DNA from: Stereocaulon alpinum
Taxonomy: Eukaryota; Ascomycota; Lecanoromycetes; Lecanorales; Stereocaulaceae
NCBI GenBank assembly: GCA_018257865.1
Contig: JAEUBA010000126.1
Coordinates: 1-60,300 of the forward strand
Direction of reading: 5' to 3'
Length of the DNA stretch: 60,300 bases
Part shown: positions 47,818-57,759 of the stretch, piece after piece
Layout: each line of letters starts with the position of its first letter
How positions within the stretch are numbered: position 1 is the stretch's first letter
Program-made: the position numbers and the translations under genes
Notes under the pieces: generated by a model
Told to the model about the DNA's origin: nothing
The model's database searches: none
What the model saw: only the letters and a program-made list of their open reading frames with translations

Positions 47818-48075
47818 ATGTGTATCCAGGTCATCGAACGTTACGCTGTCTGTCGCTGCCTGTACTTCAAACACCAAGTTGATGCCTGCTCCAACTACCG
47901 CCGCCGTGGTCACGATGTACAAACAAGAGAAATTCTAGTCGGCTACACTTGCAACAAGCACTCGACCAACGGCTCACAATCCTCGCAATACTATGATTAC
48001 CCTGACTCGGGCTACGCAAGCGGCAGCAGACATAGCTCCTCAGGCCGCAACGCCGACGGAAGTTTTCGTCGATGA
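47818..48075 (+). CDS. Conserved fungal small Cys/His protein (MCxQVxERYxVC family)
   Basis: 85 aa from ATG 47,818. The N-terminus MCIQVIERYAVCRCLYFKHQ and following VDACSNYRRRGHDVQTREIL, then VGYTCNKH, fit a recurrent but uncharacterised ascomycete family whose members share an MC.QV.ERY.VC.C.Y.H.VD.C..Y..RGH.V......VGY.C..H pattern. The tail is Ser/Tyr-rich with PDSGYASG, also typical. The ordered Cys and His residues suggest metal binding. Family recall is from memory, not a search. It opens the Cys-rich/kinase region and is on the same strand. Confidence 0.65.
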   Translation: MCIQVIERYAVCRCLYFKHQVDACSNYRRRGHDVQTREILVGYTCNKHSTNGSQSSQYYDYPDSGYASGSRHSSSGRNADGSFRR

Positions 48076-49715
48076 CGGCAGCAATTTCTGGACAGCATGG
48101 AGGTTCTGGAGGACTACGCAAAGTGGAGCTGCCCACCAAGCTCGCAGTGAGGAACGAAGATGGCAAGTTGCCATGAGGACATCGGCAAGCGTTTTGGGGG
48201 CGCGGTGCGCCCTTTAAGGACTGCAAGAATATCAACATCATTTACGAAGCGTTCCTTACGGATTTCCTGCACTTTCTTTCTCCCTACGAATGTGGACACG
48301 ACCACCCAGCTGCGCTTCATGGTCGAAACAGGCATCTCATCTCACGACTGAACAGAAAAGTCATTGACTGCGTCGTATAACTGCTGCTAGAGCACGACTG
48401 GGGAGGAACTCTGGGACTGGCACCTTGAGACTTATGCTAATGTACTACGCTTGTAATGACGTAAAAGACGCTCATGCAGGCATGACTGACGTGTTAGACA
48501 AGGAGGATATGGCGTTGGCATCAGCGTTGGGCACGGGAAAGGAGTCATCTGAGCGCTTCCTTATTTTTACTGAGTCATTGTCATGTGTTTTGATTCCACC
48601 TACACCGCTCTCAAGGCCGCAAGGCTGTTTAGCTGCAGGCAGCAACGACCCCTGGTATGTTTGAGAAGGGACTAAAGGCGCTGAAAGGCCAGAGCTCGTG
48701 ATCTCAACTCTTGTACAGTAATTTAAATTAGACCTAATTACATTACGCACCGAGCTCTACACCCATTGGGCTATCTGACTGCGACTCAAATGTCGCCCTC
48801 TCCAAGGCTCGTTTAAGCCAGCGAGTCAAATAAGACCCAAATAGGGCTTAGCCCTGGAAGCCTGTGAGTCGCGCTTACTATCCCGTTGACCGGCAGTAAG
48901 TCACACCCTCAAAACTAAACCCAATTAGGTGCTAGTAGGCGTATAAACACCGACCTCCGGCACTAGTCCTCGATATTTGGCGCTAAATCAAGAAAGTAAA
49001 CATTGATTATAATATGCATAGATACACCAATTTTGCAGCGACTCCTACCAAAATTAATGTGTCTAATCATTACTATCTTAATTTATCTCCGCCGGATTAT
49101 CTAGCTTAATGCATGGAGTCTGCACCGGGGGCAAAGCTTGTAAATTGGACGCTTTTTGCCCTAAGAGTCGATATCTAAGTACCCTGGAACCGTCCTGGGA
49201 CCCAGGCCCTAAAGATACCCTAGGGATCCGCCATATGCGGTACTAACCCGCTGTAATAGCTGGTTTAGGTGCCTTATTTAGGGGCCACCCCGCCCGGGAA
49301 TTTACAACGAGACTCCTCAGCAGCATACACAGCCCTGTAGGGCTTAGCTCCCGCAGGGTGTGACTTACTGCGCAATCTTTGCCACAATCAGTATTCTACC
49401 ATTCTATTATCATGCTACGTCATGTGTGCCTGACGATATTGAGTACGACCATGTATTGCAATCAATATTATCTCGAGGCTTCTCACATTCTCCGTAGCGC
49501 CCTTGCACGTTATGCAAGCGAACATTGTAAAGCTCCGATGGCTCTGGGTGCAAAAATCTCATTGTGCAACTCTTTGATCTGATATAGCTTGTGCGCCCAC
49601 CCGTAATAGGGTAAAATTACTCTCCCTGCCCTTCTCGCAGCTTCCTTGCAGTCATGTTCCTATCCTGAGTCCCTACATTCGTTGTCCAAAACTCCACGAT
49701 ATCATCCTTCCGATT
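48076..49715. other. Region between the small Cys protein and the kinase array
   Basis: A forward frame at 48,123-48,380, with one TGA at 48,174-48,176, reads VELPTKLAVRNEDGKLP, stop, then FKDCKNINIIYEAFLTDFLH and FLSPYECGHDH. It looks like a decayed coding sequence. The inverted-repeat element at 48,894-49,370 follows. 49,380-49,715 holds no clear gene. Confidence 0.35.
48894..49370. mobile_element. 477-bp element with 16-bp perfect terminal inverted repeats
   Basis: CAGTAAGTCACACCCT at 48,894-48,909 is repeated exactly in inverse at 49,355-49,370. The interior has no long frame. Similar GGGCTTAG(C) motifs lie just outside the left end and just inside the right. The layout is that of a non-autonomous DNA transposon. 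No TA duplication is seen at the ends. Confidence 0.6.
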
Positions 49716-50027
49716 ATGTCAGACAGCCGCTCCCTTAGCATCGCTCAACGCCCTGATATGAATACCGGTGCACCAGACTCTATGGAGCAGCCATCGCTGA
49801 ACCTGAATGGTGAGATTAGCGCTCTGGAAGCAAGGATATTCACGGAGCTCCTAGATGAACCAATACACGGGTCGATCTCGTCTTCCTGCAACTCCTCGGT
49901 ATCACGTACTTCTACATTTAGATACGAACAAGAGGGTCTCGAGCTCTACAGCATTCGTGTCAAAGAGTTGTGTCATATCTTGTGGCCCAATTCCACTCGG
50001 GTCTCCCAGTCTTTCTCGGCATGTTAG
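49716..50027 (+). pseudogene. Truncated N-terminal copy of the APH-like kinase family
   Basis: 103 codons from ATG 49,716. The end, SRTSTFRYEQEGLELYSIRV then KELCHILWPNST, matches the N-terminal region of the two full kinases downstream (for example STFTYDQIPFDEFRPQVEEL-CHLLW). It then stops in SQSFSAC just where those proteins reach their kinase domain. No further homology is visible to 50,550. It may be a pseudogene or a stand-alone N-terminal domain protein. Confidence 0.6.
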
Positions 50028-50550
50028 CTCTGGGCTGGATTTCATTTGCTGTACCTTGTTTTTTGTACAAACATTTCCAATAACAAAAATACTCACCCCT
50101 ATAAACGCTGGTGTTGTCTAGATCCCTGCTGTCAGAGAATATTCTTGGGCCATGGTCTTGCTTCTAGACAGCAATCTGTGCACGTTGAATGCTCCCAAGA
50201 CGTATGTTTTAGATTCCACCCACCGCCAAGGTTTACGCTAATATGAGATCAAGCAAGTTAGGCGTGTGATACTACATGGAAGTAGCGATCGATTGAGGAG
50301 CTACTGGTGCCAGTTGTTCCTTTCCTTTTCGGTCAGGCCCGCTAGCGCTTTCCCAGCAAGCGTACATTCCGATCGTCTTCCCACTTTCTTTGTCCTGATT
50401 TGCTGCGGCCGCGCGCAGAAGTGACGCACAAACCTTTGTTTTAACCTTGTCTCTGAAGTGACCTCCAGAAGTGTTGAGGTTCAAGGTATCTAAGCCCAGG
50501 TTCTTGCTCGCCGTACGACTTAGAGGTAGAGGGGCTTGTTGAAAGTGAGG
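50028..50550. other. Intergenic between truncated copy and kinase 1
   Basis: No gene or kinase-domain remnant recognised. Confidence 0.4.
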
Positions 50551-52176
50551 ATGTCCACTCACAACCCAATCAACGTGTTGCCTAAAGCCACCGACATCGA
50601 AGACTCACCTTCCGGCGAGGCCGCAGCGACCTCAGCTTCGCTAATTGATACATATGACCAAAATGGTTCGAAAACCAGCTCGGAAAATGATCCATCTAAA
50701 GCCATAGACGCTCCGAAAGCACCCTCATCATCTTCTAGAAGCTCCTCGTTCCATCCCAAATCCGCAACTTCCACCTTCACATATGATCAAATACCATTTG
50801 ACGAGTTCCGCCCCCAAGTCGAGGAATTATGCCACTTACTTTGGTCCCCTTCACCCAGGGAGCCCCAAGGTGGCTCAAACAATCGCCTACTGAATATGCT
50901 ACGCTCGAAGAAATTGAATCGCTCTGGGGGACCGAGACCGCCTCCCAAAAAGTTTCTCATAGAACGCATGACTGGCGGTTCTTATAACAGAGTAATCGGC
51001 ATAACAATCATCAGCGCCGACGGCAAGGAACCCGTTCAAGTCGTGCTTCGTCTCCCACGACACATCCCCGATGCGAACCTGGAACGCGATATTGCTATTC
51101 TCCAGTACGTTCGTCAGCATTCTATGATACCTGTTCCAGAGGTAAAAGCGTTCGATTTCACGAGCAACAATCCTGTCAACAGCCCATACGTCATACAAGA
51201 TAGGATCCCTGGCATTACTCTACAGGACGCAGCTAACAATGGTATGAGCCATAAGCAGTGGTGCATTGCCGCCAAAGAAGTTGCCCACATCATACTCAAA
51301 TTGCAGTGTATCAAGCATCCTCATCCTGGCATAATAACATCCTCGACTGGTGATAATGGTGTTCAGAGCTTTACTGTCGAACCGTTCGAAATTAAAGGCC
51401 CCGTTGATCCAGAAGGGAGACAAATGCAAGCACAATACGGGTCCAGATCCACGGTCCTGCAGAATTATGAGAGGAACACACTCCGCTTCTTTGCCACCCA
51501 ATTCGGACGTTGGAGGGCTAGGGAGTTACAGGTCGATCCAACAAGTATCTTGTGGTTAGACCATATGCACCGACTGACCGATATGGTATCTGCGATGTAT
51601 AGACTCGGCTGTTTGGGTGATGACACGAATTGCTTGAGCCACGGCGATCTAGCAGCTCGCAACATCATGGTGCAAATTGGGTCCAATGACTCGTTGACTA
51701 TCACTGGGGTTCTAGACTGGGACAGAGCTGCCTTCACTCCTACTTTTGTCTCTTGCGCTCCGCCTTGGTGGCTTTGGCAAGATGAGATCTTTGGCGACGT
51801 TGACGCCCTAGAGGATGAGACCAATGCGGATGAGGAGCCGCCTGATCCTGAATTGGTGGAGGTCAAACGGATATTTGAGGAAACCGTTGGAGATGACTAT
51901 TGCTGCCAGGCGTACATGCGTCACTATCCAATGGCTAGAAGGCTATGGTGGATTGCAATGCACGGCAATTATTCCGACAGCTCGTTCCAGCTTATCGATA
52001 CTGTCTTGAGCGAGTGGGCAGCCTATAAACTTGAATTGGACGGCCTTATGGCTGACGATGATGCCGAACCTGCCCACTCTGCCATCCAACAGGAAGGCAA
52101 GGACAACAAGAAAGCCTCACCAGCTCATAAGGGTCCCCAGACTCAAGACAGCAACGCTACTGTAGACTCGACATAA
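50551..52176 (+). CDS. APH/choline-kinase-fold phosphotransferase, copy 1
   Basis: 541 aa, intronless, from ATG 50,551 (MSTHNPINVLPKATDIEDSP); an upstream TTG-initiated extension is not credible. The first ~80 residues are Ser-rich and disordered. Next come VEELCHLLW, a Lys/Arg-rich patch, then FLIERMTGGSYNRVIGI (glycine-containing nucleotide loop), VVLRLPRH, LERDIAILQYVRQHS, FDFTSNNPVNSPYVIQDRIP and the catalytic LGDDTNCLSHGDLAARNIMV. His364, Asp366 and Asn371 are the expected loop residues, and DWD (389-391) is the metal-binding motif. APPWWLW and VKRIFEETVG follow. Family members phosphorylate small molecules; the substrate here is unknown. A Cys-rich gene follows 376 bp downstream. Confidence 0.8.
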   Translation: MSTHNPINVLPKATDIEDSPSGEAAATSASLIDTYDQNGSKTSSENDPSKAIDAPKAPSSSSRSSSFHPKSATSTFTYDQIPFDEFRPQVEELCHLLWSPSPREPQGGSNNRLLNMLRSKKLNRSGGPRPPPKKFLIERMTGGSYNRVIGITIISADGKEPVQVVLRLPRHIPDANLERDIAILQYVRQHSMIPVPEVKAFDFTSNNPVNSPYVIQDRIPGITLQDAANNGMSHKQWCIAAKEVAHIILKLQCIKHPHPGIITSSTGDNGVQSFTVEPFEIKGPVDPEGRQMQAQYGSRSTVLQNYERNTLRFFATQFGRWRARELQVDPTSILWLDHMHRLTDMVSAMYRLGCLGDDTNCLSHGDLAARNIMVQIGSNDSLTITGVLDWDRAAFTPTFVSCAPPWWLWQDEIFGDVDALEDETNADEEPPDPELVEVKRIFEETVGDDYCCQAYMRHYPMARRLWWIAMHGNYSDSSFQLIDTVLSEWAAYKLELDGLMADDDAEPAHSAIQQEGKDNKKASPAHKGPQTQDSNATVDST

Positions 52177-52552
52177 ACGTTACATAGTGCGTCGCTAGGT
52201 AATGCTGGATTCGATACTGCCTCTGGCGTGCTAGGGACTGTTTGCAGTTTAAAAAGCAGACATAAGCTCTGTGAATACATTGTCTTGAAGAACGCGAGCA
52301 GTGCATTTCTACCAAGCCTTTTACGCTGGTGACGCCGCGAAAATCCCCCTCAACGTCCAGAACGAGGAGACTATCCCGATGCAGTACCCAAGGAGACAAA
52401 GGCAACTCTCCGCTTTGTTATGGCGGAGTGTTGCAAAAGGACAGCCGTAGACTCGTTACTGTATGGATCAGTCAAGCCGTTATAGCTTTCTACCATACCC
52501 TCTCAGAACCCTCTTCGAGACATACCCTTGCCCTTGACTGCATTTCGACGAG
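52177..52552. other. Spacer between kinase 1 and its Cys-rich partner
   Basis: A forward frame at 52,329-52,571 overlaps the partner start and is not convincing. Likely UTR and promoter. Confidence 0.35.
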
Positions 52553-52910
52553 ATGGGACGCGCAGGACTAGCGTCGGCAACCACCCATCATTGCCCAGGT
52601 CGCAAAATCTCCAAGTACATAAAGATGGGTCCTTGCCATAGACAGGACAAGATGTGTGCAACGCATCAAATCTATTGCAGGAAGGACCCAGACTGTATCA
52701 AAGAGCTGGTGTTCCATCTGAGCAAGGAACCTTGTCCGAAATGCGAGACACGTAAGGAGGTCGGTCATTATCATGTCTCAACTCTGCGGTCTGCTATAAC
52801 ATTTCAAACAGGTAGCCGAAGCACCTGCACGCGAAGCACGCAATAGATCGAATGCAGAGTGGGCTCAGCAGAGAATCGACAATAAGGGCCAGAAGGGGGG
52901 GAAACGATAG
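52553..52910 (+). CDS. Small Cys/His-rich protein, copy 1 (two exons)
   Basis: Exons 52,553-52,759 and 52,812-52,910 (intron GTCGGT...AAACAG, 52 nt, phase 0) give 101 aa. Exon 1 reads MGRAGLASATTHHCPGRKIS then KYIKMGPCH, followed by MCATHQIYC, DPDC and CPKC: Cys and His in knuckle-like pairs. Exon 2 reads VAEAPAREARNRSNAEWAQQ then RIDNKGQKGGKR, charged and helical. The same two-exon layout and NKGQK end occur in the copy at 55,621, which fixes the splice sites. Running on without splicing would give an unrelated tail. It probably binds zinc; partner or target unknown. Confidence 0.72.
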
Positions 52911-53601
52911 GCCTAGATACCCACAGTCCGCTCCTGCTTTCAAGTCTACGCAGGCATTTGCTCGGTTACAACCGGTTAGGCTTGTTGTACTTAGTGGGTT
53001 CTTTGGGAGCTGTTTGATGATCAGACGGGATCAGATGTAGCGCGTACATCTTGTTTGCATAAGTGTTGTTGGATTGAAGTACCGTACTTGTCGATATAGG
53101 ATCTTAGTCCGCGTGATTGCAAGCAAGCAATACAAATACCGTCTATACTATCGAGGAACCTGTTCCTAGAGCATGTCCGTGCTCTTGCCCGCCTTTCTCC
53201 TTCCAGTACATGCAGGGCAAGATAGTAAGCAAGTCGTATGTCGTGGGAAATTCCACGAGCTAGGGACTCTAATTGTATGATATCGCACAATGATGTACAG
53301 ATAACATTGTTCGACCAATGGAGAACATAGAGGAAGAAGTGGCTGGAATGAAGGTTGCCAGTAGCCGCGCTTGCGCTTGCGTACATTCCCCATCAACGAC
53401 GAGTGCGGACTTGTCTTTGTTCCATACTTCTCTTTGTCGTGTTTTGCTCTTTGGCACGTGCGCGGAATCGAACACTTGCACTCATGGTTTCCTTCTTAAA
53501 GAGTTGTGCTTATGCTTACTGAGTTGAAGATTTGCAAGCCAAGAGTGTATACCTTCATTTTACACCCTGCTGAATAGCTTTCAGCTTCTAGAGACGCCAC
53601 T
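52911..53601. other. Intergenic between the two kinase modules
   Basis: No supported gene. Reverse and forward frames at 53,021-53,527 overlap each other without motifs. The region before 53,602 is the probable kinase 2 promoter. Confidence 0.4.
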
Positions 53602-55191
53602 ATGCCTACTAGCGACAACATCGACCCAAGCCTTCAATCTCCAAATGCCCAAGCAAATTCGACTGCTACCTCCGAGAAGGGAGCAATAATCATGACAGCT
53701 GATCCAGACATAATAAATCCGGAGAATGACCGAGAGAGCGCGAAAGGCCCTTCCAAGAATGATGCAGCCAGCTCCAAGAGCTCATTTATCCGCCCCAAGT
53801 CGCAGACTTCTACAATTGCGAACGATCAGACTCCATTTGTAGAATTCAGCGTACAAGTCAGGGAGCTCTGTCACGTGGTATGGCCTTCATCATCCAAGGA
53901 GCGACGAACGAACGGTTCTGGCAAGCGCTTGCTCGGTGTTCTTCGTTCCAAGAAAGCTGGCCGCAGCAAGCAGCAACCACCGCCACAAAAAGAATTCGTG
54001 ATCGAGCGCATGACTGGCGGCACGTACAATAGAATCGTTGGGATCACAATGATTGGCGCCGGTCACTCGGCCAACACTCAGATGATCCTGAGAGTGCCGC
54101 GTATGGAATGGCTGTCTACGCCAGAGCGCGAGGTGGCCGTTTTGCGTTATATCCGGCAGCACAATTCGATTCCTATTGCAGAAGTCCTTGCGTTCGATTA
54201 TGGCAGCAACAATCCGATACAGAGTCCCTACGTCATTCAGACTCGACTTCCTGGGATGAGTCTCTATACAGCCGCTAAACAGCGCGAACTTACTACCGAA
54301 CATTGGTGCACTGTTGCAAGGGAGATAGGCCGAACGATGCTTTCGCTGCAGAATATTACCAACCCTACGCCCGGGCTCATAGAGGCTTGTACCAACGAGG
54401 ATGGCAGTCGTTCCTTCTCTGTCTGCCCTTTTGACATCAAGTCGGCATACGATGTGGACTGGAGACAGAAAGTAGCAGAGGTGACAGCCGAGGAGAAGGC
54501 AGCCGCGTTAAGGAGTTACCAGGAGAGTACGCTCATATTCCTCGCCACGCAATTTGGACGATGGAGAGCCGTCGAGCTCCGAAGAGAACCCGAAGGCATA
54601 CTCTATTGGGACTTCATGCACCGTCTTATGGATGCTGCTTCCCAGATGGACAGAGTCTGCTGTCTAGGTGATGATACTAATTGCTTGGCGCATCTGGACC
54701 TAGCAGCCCGAAACACGATGGTAGAGTTTCCCGCCGACGGTTCTTTGAAAGTCACAGGGATTCTTGATTGGGACAGTGCTGTCTTTGCTCCGAAGTTCAT
54801 GTCGTGTGCACCACCCTTCTGGCTCTGGGCAGACGAGGATGACACGGAATTTGATCAAAATGATGAGAGTAAGGCCAATGAGACGCCTACGAAATCTCAC
54901 AATCAGGAGATCAAGCGTGCCTTCGAGGAGACAGTTGGCGAGGAATTCCTGTTTTACTCCTATCAACCTCAATTTCGACTTGCAAGGCGATTGTTCCACA
55001 TTGCCTTGACTGGCAATACTGGTGAAATGGAGCTTGCCTCGATTGAGAATTTCTTAGCCGATTGGGCGGCGTTCTATAAAGCTGAGGTGGAGGACTACGT
55101 GCGAGGCGAGGCGTCTCAAGACAACGAAGATAGGCCGGAAATGGATGGTTCGGTGGAGGGCGTCGGTGGTGGTGAAACTGAAGAATCTTGA
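53602..55191 (+). CDS. APH/choline-kinase-fold phosphotransferase, copy 2
   Basis: 529 aa, intronless, from ATG 53,602 (MPTSDNIDPSLQSPNAQANS). Paralogue of copy 1 with the same layout: Ser-rich start, VRELCHVVW, basic patch (LRSKKAGRSKQQ), FVIERMTGGTYNRIVGI, MILRVPRM, TPEREVAVLRYIRQHNS, FDYGSNNPIQSPYVIQTRLP, LGDDTNCLAHLDLAARNTMV, DWD (389-391), APPFWLW, IKRAFEETVG. Catalytic His364, Asp366 and Asn371 fall at the same positions as in copy 1, but residue 365 is Leu where copy 1 and most APH kinases have Gly. The C-terminus is acidic and Gly-rich. A Cys-rich gene follows 429 bp downstream. Substrate unknown. Confidence 0.8.
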   Translation: MPTSDNIDPSLQSPNAQANSTATSEKGAIIMTADPDIINPENDRESAKGPSKNDAASSKSSFIRPKSQTSTIANDQTPFVEFSVQVRELCHVVWPSSSKERRTNGSGKRLLGVLRSKKAGRSKQQPPPQKEFVIERMTGGTYNRIVGITMIGAGHSANTQMILRVPRMEWLSTPEREVAVLRYIRQHNSIPIAEVLAFDYGSNNPIQSPYVIQTRLPGMSLYTAAKQRELTTEHWCTVAREIGRTMLSLQNITNPTPGLIEACTNEDGSRSFSVCPFDIKSAYDVDWRQKVAEVTAEEKAAALRSYQESTLIFLATQFGRWRAVELRREPEGILYWDFMHRLMDAASQMDRVCCLGDDTNCLAHLDLAARNTMVEFPADGSLKVTGILDWDSAVFAPKFMSCAPPFWLWADEDDTEFDQNDESKANETPTKSHNQEIKRAFEETVGEEFLFYSYQPQFRLARRLFHIALTGNTGEMELASIENFLADWAAFYKAEVEDYVRGEASQDNEDRPEMDGSVEGVGGGETEES

Positions 55192-55620
55192 TAGTCCTAC
55201 TAAACCATTTGCTGAATCATGAAGGTGTTCAAAGATCGTGACACATGCGGTCTGTCGTTATTCGATCCAGCTAGGGAGGTCATTGGCAAAACAAGAACGA
55301 AAACGTCCTTGCACTGGCCACAAGTCATTCCTATTCCTCTTTCGAACAGCCTCCTGCATGCGTTCATTAGAGAAAGCATGGTGCATTTACCGACTTACTA
55401 GATCCGGTTTGTAGACAACGAGGATGGCTTCCTTTCATCTGCCCTGGAACAAAGTCCTCCACACCCAAAACCCACAGCGATGTAGCTCACGCTCAGCTTT
55501 CATATTGCTACGGCATGTTCTTCCAGCCTCGGATTTGACTACCTCGTCCTCAAGCAGAGTTGTTAACAATCCAATTACTGTCGGCTATACAGACGGTATT
55601 GGACCACCGCCTTCAAGACA
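55192..55620. other. Spacer between kinase 2 and its Cys-rich partner
   Basis: A short forward frame at 55,424-55,642 overlaps the partner start. Likely UTR and promoter. Confidence 0.35.
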
Positions 55621-55993
55621 ATGCCGCGAAACTCGAGACTAACCATCGGCCATACCGGGACACCTCATCACTGCCCAGGAGCGAAGATCAGTAAGTATGT
55701 GAAGATGGGCAATTGCATTTACGACAAGAAAAAGGGGTATTGCACGACACACCAAGTCCCATGCGAAAACCCTAAGTGCAACTGGAACCGACTTAGCCAG
55801 GAAGCGTGCGGAGGTTGTAAACAGCGAGGAAAGGTAATCGTTCTCTATCCTGTGCGCAGATACACTGTCATGTCAGGGTCACTGACGGTTTCTTAAGGGG
55901 GGACAAGCCAAGAAAGATAGGGACGATTATAGCGAGCAGAGATCTCAAGAAGTTTGGGACTTTCGCTTCGCAAATAAGGGGCAGAAGATGTGA
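55621..55993 (+). CDS. Small Cys/His-rich protein, copy 2 (two exons)
   Basis: Exons 55,621-55,833 and 55,898-55,993 (intron GTAATC...CACTGAC...TTAAG, 64 nt, phase 0) give 102 aa. Exon 1 reads MPRNSRLTIGHTGTPHHCPG then AKISKYVKMGNC, YCTTHQVPCENPKC and ACGGCKQRGK. Exon 2 reads GGQAKKDRDDYSEQRSQEVW and then DFRFANKGQKM. The block HHCPG-K/R-KISKY-KMG-C, the C-TTHQ-C element, two CxxC-like pairs and the NKGQK end are shared with copy 1. Probable zinc-binding protein; function unknown. Confidence 0.72.
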
Positions 55994-57759
55994 ACACGCC
56001 CTTGGACTCGCCTTATCACCACCAACGAGACTCCCGAAATGCATCCTCTGCTGGTGTGAGAGATATCCCCACGTACGTTCGGGGATTATTGGATTGCAGC
56101 TGGACCTGCATACTTCCATCTTTCGTCTTGCGGCATGCTTAAGGTATTGGATAGGATATAGTGTTTTCTGAAGACGCTAGTGTTGGAATAGATTAGTCAA
56201 AAGAGTACCGTTTTACCGCCCTTTAGATACTCGACCCCTGATCGGTACTGTTGTATGGAATATTAGTAAGATGTTAGTCTGGATGTATCAATTCTTGATA
56301 TTGTCAGGGACCTTAGATCTGTTATCAAGAAGCCTGCTTCTGGGACTCACTCATAGACTTGCCCGCTAATTCTTCTCGAAAGTATAGAAGGCATGGTGGT
56401 AAACATGGCCTCTCACTCATCGAAGGTTTGCAATAGGTACCCGGTAACACCTTCTTGGTTCGTTCAAACAATATTATACTCCGTCATTTGAGCCGTTTGT
56501 GTATAAGCAGTGCATGCATTAGAGCGATGCCCATTACTCAGCTGCTCACAACTCGTTTCGTGAATGAACTTTCCGTAAACGTTTCCTTGCAGGATTCGGT
56601 GGATTGAGCAACTTCGGATCCTGTTCAACCCTACATCACAAATCCCAAGAAATGGAGTTTCAGGTGATGAAATTCACCATTGCGGATGGCAGTATAGGTT
56701 CTCCAGAACCCGACAGCCAGAAGGGGCACTCAAGGGATTCAGAGAAGGCATGCCTCAAGTCCCAAAATGCGCCGGAATGCCCCTTTGCGATGCAGTCAAT
56801 GCATAGCCCAAAGAAAAGGATAGTGAAAGCAGGCAAAAGAAATCGAAGAGCTCTAGCTCTCCTGAAGTACTTCGGCCATACATATTCTGATCCGTACAGC
56901 CGGCAAGTCAAAGCACTATTCAATATTTTGCGGTCGGCGCCTTTGCCCCTTTCTCCCACTCGCGGACCAAAAGAACATTGAAACGGCTTGAAATCGACGT
57001 ACTAGCGTATTGAACGGAAGGAAACTTTTCTGTCGAAGATCGGACCAATCCCAACCGTAGGATTCGTCATTGAATGTGTGTGCGGTAGAGTATATTTGAG
57101 TCACAGGAACAAGGTTTTCGTGCTCAAAGGCTGAGAAACCAACCGCGTCCTATCCGAAGGTTGTCCAAAATAAAACGGTCCAGCATGATCTTGGAGTGGC
57201 CCTCCCCATTTCGTTCACCAGCACACCAACACAGCAGTATCATGAATCAGGTTTGTTGACTTGATCAGTAATAATGAGCTAAATTGGCGGTACTCTTTCC
57301 AAAGGTATACCAGGACACGAACTCAAGACCACACGAGACCGGTGTGGTATCCAAACCTGACCCATGGCCAGCAACATATATTTGGTAGGGAAGTTGCAGA
57401 GACCCGATTCATCTGCAACGTCTCACATCCTTAGTTGTGACCCAGCAGAAGCCGCTTTCGTTGAGAAAAGTGTCCGAAAAGTCAACATAATTCCAGTCAA
57501 ACTCAGAACGACATGTGGCGTGCGGTCCGAGCCAGATCCGAACAAGGACTCGGGACACTTACGAGCCCTGTTCCTTCAATCTCGAATGGGATCTGATGGG
57601 AACTGAGCCTTTCGAAGACACAAGTACAGACGATCTCATGTGCGCGCAGCTCGGTCAAGGGAGGGCTGCTTGTCTGCGTAACGACCGCTATGCCATTGCC
57701 TGGTAGGACTGTTATGACCGTCTTGTGAAGGCGGCCACTCTTGAGGTACCAGTTTCCGG
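55994..57759. other. Region between module 2 and the kinase remnant
   Basis: A forward frame with ATG 56,652 (109 codons, including GKRNRRALALLKYFGHTYSD) has no recognised family and overlaps a reverse frame. Frames at 57,364-57,706 are weak. N-terminal kinase sequence was sought here but not found. Confidence 0.35.

Noticed and set aside
51465..51866. 133-codon reverse frame
   Set aside because: Antisense shadow of kinase 1.
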